Source: JALOLV01 sp046295175 (lineage in GTDB: Bacteria > Bacteroidota > Bacteroidia > Cytophagales > Spirosomataceae). Taken from it: a stretch of 64,000 bases of DNA. How positions within the stretch are numbered: the stretch's first letter is position 1; each line of letters begins with the position of its first letter. Both the position numbers and the translations under genes were made by a program. This document shows, one piece after another, positions 51,285 to 61,700 of the stretch. Under the pieces are notes generated by a model. That model worked only from the letters and a program-made list of their open reading frames with translations. It did not search any database and was not told the origin of the DNA. The stretch spans positions 217,476 to 281,475 of the forward strand of contig JBKBNY010000009.1 in assembly GCA_046295175.1 (NCBI GenBank), written 5' to 3'.

Positions 51285-52643
51285 ATGCTATCGTCTGTTA
51301 AAAATATTCAGATTCTTACTCTAACCGTAGTTTTCACTATGGTTATCAATGCTTTATTTGGCGGCACTCCCAAAAATCAAATAGTTGATTCTGATACTGA
51401 AATCGCAGTAAAGTGGGCAAAAATTACTCTCAAAACAATAAAAGGTACTCCTAATGGTTCTCCTACTTATGCTTCTCGTTGTTTAGGATATTTGGGTCTA
51501 ACAATGTATGAATCAGTAGTGAAAGGTTCGCCCAATCATCGCTCGATGGAGGGACAATTGAAAGGACTGTCAGGTTTGCCAAAAGCAGAAAAAGGAAAGA
51601 AATATAATTGGGTTTTAGCAATGAATGCTGCAGAGTCTTTTATGTTAAAAAGACTTTTTGAGCATACCAATCAGGCAAATATTAACAGTATCGATTCTTT
51701 AGAAACTGCTATTTATCAAACTCAATTATCTAAAACTAAGCAAGATGTAGCACAACGTTCGGCAGAATTTGGAGTTGAAGTGGCTAAAGCAATTTTTGAA
51801 TGGTCAAAGTTAGACGGTGGGCACGAAGGATACAAAAGAAATTTTGATAGTACATATAAGTATCCGGTTGGTGATGGTTTTTGGAAAGCACCAGCCAAAG
51901 GGCAATCTCCTGTACCGTTGCCGTTGCATCCACACTGGGGAAAAAATAGAACTTTCTCACCTTTGAATCAAGAATTGCCAATCCCAAAAATGATTGCTTA
52001 TGATTTTAAGGCAGATTCTCCATACTATGCTCAAATGCTTGAAGTCTATAAAAAAAGAGAATCTTTAACACAAGAAGAAAAAGAAATTGCGAACTGGTGG
52101 GGCGACGACCCCTCGGATACTTTTTCTCCACCAGGGCATTCATACAATTTAGCCACGATTGCAATTCAGACAGCTAAACCTAATTTATTTAAAGCAACTG
52201 AAACTTACGCAAAGGTAGGTATGGCAGTTGCAGATTCGTTTATTAATTGTTGGAAAACAAAATACACATATCACGCCGAAAGACCTTTCTTTTTTATTTT
52301 TTATAATATCTCAACGATGTGGGATTTATACTGGCCCGAACCCCCTTTTCCAGCTTTTTATTCTGGACATGCAGGACAGGGAGCGGCTATGGCAGTTGTT
52401 CTGACGGAGTTGTATGGAGAGAATTTTAAATTCGTTGACAATTCTCACGTTGGCAGACATCGCGATACTGAAAGATTGGTAGATTATAAAGAAAGAAAAT
52501 TTAATTCGTTTTGGGATGCTGCCAATGAATGTGCAAATTCTCGCTTATACGGAGGAATCCACACAAGACAAGATAATGAGGTTGGTACAGCGGAAGGAAT
52601 AAAAATTGGGAAAAACGTCAACTCATTGACTTGGAAAAAATAG
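51285..52643 (+). CDS. Vanadium haloperoxidase/PAP2-superfamily enzyme
   Basis: Protein of 452 residues with an N-terminal hydrophobic segment (~8-26) that may be a signal peptide. All three PAP2/vanadium-haloperoxidase signatures are present: K-x6-RP (Lys326, Arg333, Pro334), SGH (Ser360, Gly361, His362) and SR-x5-H-x3-D (Ser419, Arg420, His426, Asp430). These bind vanadate or phosphate. The total length and helical N-terminal half fit bacterial vanadium-dependent haloperoxidases better than small PAP2 phosphatases, but the sequence alone does not tell halide oxidation from phosphatase activity. It lies directly upstream of the giant adhesin gene, with the same short 5' motif. Confidence 0.82.
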   Translation: MLSSVKNIQILTLTVVFTMVINALFGGTPKNQIVDSDTEIAVKWAKITLKTIKGTPNGSPTYASRCLGYLGLTMYESVVKGSPNHRSMEGQLKGLSGLPKAEKGKKYNWVLAMNAAESFMLKRLFEHTNQANINSIDSLETAIYQTQLSKTKQDVAQRSAEFGVEVAKAIFEWSKLDGGHEGYKRNFDSTYKYPVGDGFWKAPAKGQSPVPLPLHPHWGKNRTFSPLNQELPIPKMIAYDFKADSPYYAQMLEVYKKRESLTQEEKEIANWWGDDPSDTFSPPGHSYNLATIAIQTAKPNLFKATETYAKVGMAVADSFINCWKTKYTYHAERPFFFIFYNISTMWDLYWPEPPFPAFYSGHAGQGAAMAVVLTELYGENFKFVDNSHVGRHRDTERLVDYKERKFNSFWDAANECANSRLYGGIHTRQDNEVGTAEGIKIGKNVNSLTWKK

Positions 52644-52647
52644 AATA

Positions 52648-52696
52648 GAGTGATTGAATATAATTATTGAGTGAATATAAAAACATTATTGAGTGA
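52648..52696 (+). promoter_or_regulatory. Direct repeats of GAGTGA before the adhesin gene
   Basis: GAGTGA occurs at 52648, 52669 and 52691, spaced 21 and 22 bp, about two helical turns. The last two belong to the longer word TATTGAGTGA (52665-52674, 52687-52696). The array ends 17 bp before the adhesin start codon. Regularly phased direct repeats suggest a regulator-binding array, but this is unproven. Confidence 0.55.
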
Positions 52697-52713
52697 ATTA
52701 TAAAATTACTGAA

Positions 52714-55700
52714 ATGAGCAATTCATCTTCTTGGCTTACATCTGTGAGCAAATTTGCTGTATCTGAGAAATACCTCTCGGTTTTTAGAGCAATGCTTACC
52801 TTTATTTTACGTAAATTCTCACAAATTTGGGTAAAATACCAACCTACGACACAAGTCGAAAAAGGTTCTTGGATAACAAAGGCAGTTGTTGGTGCAATGC
52901 GTCCGAAGGTCGGAAGTGCGGCACTTGCTTTTTTGTCATTGTTGTTTAACCTTGGGTCTTTTTCGGATGCCGAAGCTCAAAATGCCCCATTAGGCTGCGA
53001 TAAGTATTACATGCTTGTTGGGGAGTTGACAGGGAATGGTACCAGCCGAACAGATGTTTTTCAATATTCAACCAATACTGGTTTGACAAGTTGTAACTTG
53101 CCAAATGGCGGTGGAGAGGGTATTGTTGTTGACCCTACTAAGAATATTGCATACATTGCGACTTGTTGTAACCAAGGACAGATTAGAATTTATGATATAG
53201 TATCTGGTACTTTTCAGACTCCGATAGATGTTCCGGGCGAAGATTTATTAGATGTTACAATTTCTTCTGATTATAATTTTCTGTATGTAACAACGTATAA
53301 TAGAACATATAAGATTAGTACTTCAACAAGAAGCATTGTAGGCTCATTCAATAAAACAAGTTTAGTAAATAATACATCAAGAGATTTTTGGGGCGTTGCC
53401 GTTCATCCTACAAACGGAAACATTTACATTTCTTCAAACTGGCAGTTAGGTTCAGGAACGAGTACAATAGAATTTTTCTCTTCAAGTATGTCAGGGGCAA
53501 GCACAAGAATTGCAACCGCTCCTTTTGGATATAATTATAGAGGTATTATTTTTGATAACAGTGGAAACCTTTGGGCGGTTGCTTCAAGCAGTAACGCTGG
53601 ACCTGCAAAGGTTTTTAGATATTCGCCATCTGGTACATTACTCAACGAATATAATTTTACATCACCAGCGGTAAATGCAGGTATTGCGAGTGGTGATGTT
53701 GACCCATTTGATTTGGCGTTTGGTCCAGACCAAAATTTATATATTACTACATTTGCTGGAGACTGTGTTACAAAGTTTAATGTTAGTACCGGAGCATTTT
53801 CTACTTACATCCAATATGTTTATGGCGTTTCTGGAAAATCAATTGCGTTTGTATGCGGCAATTTCAAATGTCCTTGTACTACACCAGTAATCAACAGTAC
53901 AGATATTTCTGCTTCAGGCGGAACTTGTAATGGCGGTACTGCACTTAATAATGGTTCAATCACAATTTCAAACCTTACATTCAATTCAGTATCTCCAATC
54001 AAAGCTGATATTAAACAAGGTTCAACATACGGTTCAACTCCGCTTTATGGTGCGGGTACAAACTTAACTCTTAACCCTGGTGCAACTTCATTAACATTTA
54101 GGAACTTAAGACCCAGTACAACATACACTATCAGAATTTGGAGTGGATATGATGCTTGTTTTATTGATAGAACAATAACAACTCCATCGGCTAACTGCTG
54201 TACAAATTGTGTTTCTAATAATTATGTTGTGAATGGCGATTTTGCAAGTACATCACTTACAGGATGGACCAAATCACCCTCAACTATCGACTATGGAGTA
54301 AGTAGTGGTTTTGCTATTCTAAATAACAATGATTTTATTGGAAATAATTTTATTTACTACGATGTAACAGATGGAGTAAGTGGCAATAGAAACTTTATTT
54401 TAAATTTTGATGCGGCGACTCACAACCCTCCATCAAATTCTACAGTACAGGTTTACTTAGAGTTTTATAATGGAGCTACCTTATTAGGAACGTCATCACG
54501 ATATACAGTAGAAAATGATTTTGGAACTTATGGTCTGTTGCCTGCAAGTATCAGTCACACCTCACCTGCAAATACAAATAGAATTAGAGTAGTAGGACTT
54601 GCAAATGGTGGAGCACTTAAGATTGACAACGTTTCTTTGGTTGGTTGTTTTAGTCAAGTTGATATTACGCTTAATACTAAAACTTCACCAAATTGTGGTA
54701 CTCAGACTGGTTCTATTGTTGTTAATGCTTCTGGTGGAAGTGGAACATACGAGTACAGCAGAGATAATATTACGTGGCAACCATCAAATACATTCTCAAA
54801 TTTAGGTGAAGGCACATATACAATTCAAGTAAGAGATAAATTCTCACCTAATTGTAGAAAATCAATTAGTGTACCATTATCATGTACATGTACTTTGGTT
54901 GTAGATGCTGGACCAGATAGAGTACTTTGTAATACAGACCAAGTTGTATTAGATGGAAGTATTACAGGTGCAACTGCTTGCGGAACGCCTGGTACAACGA
55001 TTTGTGCTAACACAATAACAAGCTTTACGGGATGGATAGCCGACTTAAATAATGCAAGAGTTTGCGGTGATGATGCTGGGGCCAAACTTTGGACGAGGTC
55101 TGGACAAGGTACATCATCGATTATGCTTGATTTAGGTCAAACATATCCAGCTGGGACAATTGTAAGGGTAAGATTAAAATTAGAACATTGTGATAATACG
55201 TTGTCAACCCAGTCAGACGCAACTATTCAATCGTCTATTGATGGTTCTAATTTTACAAGCATCCGAACAAACTTGCTGTTTACTCATACATCCTATATTG
55301 AGTACTCATATACATTAACTACTTCGGTTAGGTATGTAAGGGTAATTGATAACGGTAGGTGTGCTTTCAGATTAGATTATGTTAAGGCGACAACTCCATC
55401 AACCACAAATAATTCTGTAACTTATCTTTGGAGTGGTCCTGGAATTGTAGGAGCAAATAATACAGAGAATATTACAGTTAATGCGGCTGGTACATATACA
55501 TTGACGGTTACTGATTGTAGTGGATGTCAGAAAAGTGATGTTGTGACCGTAACTCAGAATAACATCTCTGTAGATGCAGGTACTGATAAGAATATTTGTA
55601 CTGGCGAAAGTGTTACGCTTACGGCATCGGCTGTTGCGGGTGCAACATACGAATGGAGAAGTTCAGCAAGCAGTAACGTAATTTCGACAAACCAGTCAAT

Positions 55701-58700
55701 TACTGTTACCCCAACTGCGACAACTGACTATATCGTAACAGTGCTTAAGGGTGGATGTGATGCCTCGGATGAAGTAAAAGTTACAGTTAATACTAAGCCA
55801 GCTACGCCAACAATCAATGTGCAGCCTTCGACGACTGTTTGTCCTAATCAAGCTGTAGCACTCACGGCAACTGGTTGTACTGGTGGTACACTTACGTGGT
55901 CAACTGGGGCAACTGGTTCGGCTATTACTGTTCAACCATCTGCCACTACGACTTATAAAGTAAATTGTAGAGTTGGTATCTGTACAAGTGCAGATGCTTC
56001 AACAACAATTACTGTAAGCGGCTCGTGTAATGGTACCGACCCAATTTGTATTTCTGGTACACGCAATGTATTGGATAATACACTTTGTGGCAATACATCT
56101 ACAATGTATGCATTGTGGTTTAATGATTTGAAAAACACTTCGGGTACTGTTTATCAATACTTTAAAGTAAAGAATGGTACTTTGACAGAATATTGTGATG
56201 GCACGGCAACACTAAACTATACAGTATGTGCAGTAGGAGGTGGAGCAAATGATTGTATTAATTTAACAGTTAATTACTCAGGACGCACCGCCATCGCTCC
56301 TTCTGGTAGTCCATACAAAAATACACATTGTAGTAGTGCATATAATCCATCTGCAGCTGATTGGTATTATTACCCAACTGGAAGTGGAACATTTACAGGA
56401 CAAGCTGGCGGTCAATTTGCCAATTTTACTGCGACATTTGCACCGCGTGGTTTTTCTTTCCAAATCGGAACGGGTGCCGGACTCAATGATATTGCTTCGT
56501 TTGGTGGTAGTGGTTGGTTTGATATTACAATTACTAATGGTGGAGCAGGTGGCTGGTCAACTGTTTCTAAAGATGGTGATTTAAACTTTAATTTGAGTAA
56601 TTTAACTCCATTTACAGTTTCGGCATCAGCAAACCCTGCAACAGTTTGTCAAGGTAGTAATGTAACATTGAATGGTTCGGTAGATGCAGCTTCTAAGTTT
56701 GTAGATTGCGGACTTTCTTACAGATGGACAGGACCAAATGGTTTCACTGCTTCAACTCAAAATGCAACAGTTACAAATATTCAGGCATCAGGTACATATA
56801 CATTGACAGTAACCTTGTCAAATGCTAATGGAAAAACATGTACAGCAACTGCTACAACAACAATCACTGTTAATCCTGCACCTACTGTAACGGTTACAAG
56901 TAAAACTGATATTAACTGTTTCAGCCAATCGACTGGTAGTATTACTGCAACTGGTTCAAACGGAACTCCAGCTTATCAATTTAGATTAAATGCAGGAGCA
57001 TTTGGTTCGACAAATGTGTTCAGCAATCTTGCAGCTGGTACATATACAATCACTATCCAAGATTCTAAAGGTTGTACGGCTACAACAACAACTCAACTTA
57101 ATACTCCAACTTCATCGGTTGTAATTTCGAGTGTGAATTCTGTTGCTGAAACTTGTAATGAAGCCAATGACGGAACACTTACAGTAAATGCTTCGGGTGG
57201 TTCGCCAGCGTATCAATATAAATTGAACAATGGAGCATTCCAATCTTCAAATGTATTTAACAATTTAACAGCAGGTTCTTACACTGTAACAGTTCAAGAT
57301 TCTAAAGGTTGTACTGCAACTACAACTGCAACTGTTTCTCAGCCAAATGTTTTGGTGTTTACTGCTACACCAACTAACGAAACTTGTAATGAGAAAAATG
57401 ATGGTAAGATAGAAATTACGGGGGTTTCGGGTGGAAATGGTAGCTATCTATATAGTATTGATAATGGAGCTACATTCACTTCAAATCCAGTTTTCTCAAA
57501 CCTAACAGCAGGTACTTATACAGTTGTTGTAAAAGATTCTAAAAATTGTAGCAAAAATCAGGTTGTAACAATTACTCAGCCTGATGTACTGGCATTTAAT
57601 CTATCTACAACAAATATTACTTGTAATTTCAATAACAACGGTACAATTAAAATTGAGAATATCGTTGGCGGAACCGCTCCTTATCAATATAGTATTGACA
57701 ATGGGGCGTTCCAAAATATTACTACACAACCAGTTACAATAAGTGGACTTACGGCTAAAACATATACAATAAAAGTAAAAGATGCGAAAGGTTGTGAATT
57801 GACTAAAACTATTGAAGTCAAAGCCGACCCATGTACATTTGATTTAGCATTGATGAAAACCCTTGCTGCTGGTCAGGCGACAACAGTAAACCAAGGAGAT
57901 AATGTTAAATTCACGATTACAGTTTACAATCAAGGTTCATTACATGCTAGAGATGTAAAAATTGCTGATTTTATTCCAACTGGTATGTCGCTCGTAGCTG
58001 ATGCCAATTGGAGTGTTAGCGGCAACACAGCAAGTTACGTTGGTCCAGTATTGAATATTGATGCAAATCAGAATAAATCAATCGACATTACGCTCAAAGT
58101 TGATGCAACTTTTGAGGGTGAATCTCTGACAAACACAGCCGAAGTAAGTGGAGCAAAAGATGTATTTGGCGGAACTCCAACAGATATTGATTCAACACCA
58201 GATGCAATTGACAATAACCAAACAGGTGAGCAAGCACCTGCCGAAACTGATGATGCAATCAACGGAAACGGAAAATCGGGTGGTGATGAAGATGATAATG
58301 ATTTTGCTAAAGTGAATGTTACTCAAACATTCGACTTAGCATTGAAAAAAGAATTGACTTCTACTGGTACAATCGTTCCGGGTAGTAATGTGACATTCCG
58401 TGTTACAGTTGTAAACCAAGGTACATTAAAAGGAACTGGCGTAGTAATTACAGATTATATTCCTACGGGCCTTGAATTAGCAGATGCCAATTGGACAGCC
58501 GTTGGAACTGATAAAGCTACTCGTACTTTGGGCGATATTGCTAAAGGTGAGACGAAAACTTTAGACATTACACTTAAAGTTAAATCGAACTTTGAGGGAG
58601 ATAGAGCAGTAAATCGTGCTGAAATTAGCAGTGCAAATAATTCATTAAGTAAACCTGATAAAGATTCAAATCCAAACGGAATATTAGGTGACGATAAAGG

Positions 58701-61700
58701 TGGTCTCGTGGGTAGCCCTGCGGATAACTTCTTAGATGGTAATGGAACTGGTGCAGTTGGTGATGGTATTGCTGCAACTGATGAGGATGATGAAGACCCT
58801 GCTTTGGTAAACATTACACAAACTTTCGATTTAGCTTTAACTAAAACCCTTAAAACTCCAACCGAATTTGTTAAACCAAATGATAATGTAACTTTTGTTG
58901 TTACTGTAACTAATCAAGGTACATTAACTGCAAAAGATGTATCGGTAATTGATTATATTCCTTCTGGATTATCATTGAATGACGCTGCTTGGACTTCAAG
59001 TGGTGTAAATGCTACTCGTACTTTTGCTAATGTCAATTTAGCTCCTGGTGCAAGCTTTACTACTGAAATTACTCTTAAAGTTGATAACACTCCAACTGTT
59101 CAAGGTAAAACGCTCATCAATAAAGCTGAGATTAGCAATGCTACAAATGCCTTGAACATCCCAGATAAAGACAGTACACCAGATTCTCAAGACCAAGATA
59201 AATTTGTTACAGACAATGATATTACTGGCGATGGTAAAAATGGTGGAGATGAAGATGACCATGACCCAGCTGAGGTACAAATCCAGAAATATGACTTGGC
59301 GTTAATTAAAAAGTTGAAGAATCCTTCACAAATAATTAATCCGGGTGATAATGTAACATTTGTAATGACAGTTGTGAACCAAGGGACAATTCCAGCAACT
59401 GGTATTCAAGTTACGGATTATATTCCAACTGATTTAACATTTATTGCATCTGCAAATACGGGTTGGACTTCAAGTGGCTCGAATGCAACCACAACAATTG
59501 CGGGTCCATTGGCAGCTGGTGCCTCAACAACAGTTGAGATTACTTTACAAGTACCTTCAAATACAACAGTTCAAGGTAAAACGATTGTAAACCGTGCCGA
59601 AATCAGTGCAACTGCCGATAAAGGAGAAAATAATGAGTTTATAAAAGATATAGACAGTACACCGAATACAAACTCTACAGATGATGCAGGTGGTGTACCG
59701 GGTACAGCTACTGATGATAAATTGGATGGGAATGGAACTGATGATGAAGATGATGCCGACCCTGCTCAGATTACGGTTCAGAAATATGATTTGGCATTAA
59801 TCAAACAGTTGAAAAATCCAACACAAGTTATCAAACCTGGCGATAATGTAACATTTGTAATTAAAGTTTACAACCAAGGAACAATTCCTGCAAATGGTAT
59901 CAAGGTTGTAGATTATATTCCGACTGGCTTAAATTTTATTGCTTCAGCTAACACTGGTTGGACATTAAGTGGCTCAAATGCAACAACTACGATTGCAGGT
60001 CCGTTAGCGGCAGGAGCAAATACAAGTGTCGAGATTACTCTTCAAGTGTCAAACAATGCAACTGTTCAAGGTACTAATATCGTGAACCGTGCCGAAATAG
60101 CTGAAACAGCAGATAAAGGAAATAATGGAACATCGATTCCTGATATTGATAGTACACCAAATATAAATTCTACTGACGATGCCGGTGGAGTTCCAGGAAC
60201 TGCCACAGATGATAAATTGGATGGAAACGGAACAGACGATGAAGATGATGCTGACCCTGCCCAAATATCTGTTCAAAAATATGATTTAGCATTAATTAAA
60301 AAATTAAAAAATGCTTCTCAATTAGTTAAAGCAAATGACGACGTAACTTTTGTAATTACTGTTGTTAACCAAGGCACGCTACCGGCTACTGGAATTAAAG
60401 TTGTTGATTACATTCCATCAGATATGACATTTAGTGCGGCCTCTAATACCGGCTGGACTTCAATTGGAACGACTGCAACAACAACAATCGCTGGTCCGTT
60501 GGCGGCAGGTGCTTCAACAACCGTTGAGATTACATTAAAAGTTAAAAATACAGAATCTGTACAAGGTACAACAATAGTAAACCGTGCCGAGATAGCAGAA
60601 ACTGCTGATAAAGGAGATAACGGACAGCCGATTAAAGATATTGATAGTACTCCTGATTTAAATTCAGCGAACGATGCTGGTGGAGTCCCGGGAACTGCTA
60701 CTGATGATAAATTGGATGGAAATGGAACAGATGACGAAGATGATGCTGACCCTGCTCAAGTTAAAGTTGAGATTTATGATTTAGCTCTCAGAAAGAAACT
60801 TACAAGTACTGGTGTAATTAAACAAGGTAGTACAGTTACATTTACTTTGGAAGTTTTCAACCAAGGCACTGTTCCTGCTACAAATATTCAAGTTACAGAT
60901 TACATCCCAACAGGTTTAACTTTAGCAGACCCAGCTTGGACAGCGACTGGTGGCAAAGCTACTTTGAATACAGTAATTCCAAGTTTGGCAGCAGGAGCAG
61001 GTACGACTCGTACAATCTCTTTCACTGTTAATAATGATTTCGAAGGAACTAAAATTGTAAACAAAGCTGAAGTTAGCGGCTCAGGTGAAAATACAGTTGA
61101 TAAAGATAGTAACCTTGATAATAACGATGGTGGTACATCACAAGATGCTGGTGGAGAAACCAATGCTGTTAATGATAAAATTGATGGTGATGGTAAAAAT
61201 GGTGGTGATACAGATGACCATGACTTTGAAGAAATAACGGTTGAGCAAGTATTCGACTTGGCCTTGGTTAAGAAGATGAAGAACCCAAGCCAGTTTGTAA
61301 AACCGGGCGATGATGTAACGTTTGTAATTACGGTTACGAACCAAGGTTCATTGAATGCGACGAATGTACAATTGACGGATTACATTCCGACAGGAATGAG
61401 TTTTGTTGCGAGCAGTGGCTGGACTTCGACAGGTTCAACCGCAACGACGACCTTGGCAGGCCCAATCGTAAGAAATGGCGGAACAGCGACAGTAGAGATT
61501 ACCTTGAAAGTAGATAACAGTGTAGCAGTACAAGGCAAGACATTGGTAAACTTTGTTGAGATTTCGGGTGGAAGTAATAGCTTGAATCTACCAGATAAAG
61601 ATAGTACACCAGATGGAACGAACGGCAACGGAGCGGGAGAGAGTACGAATTCAAAAGATGATATAATCAGTGAAGATGGTAAGAATGGCGGAGATGAAGA

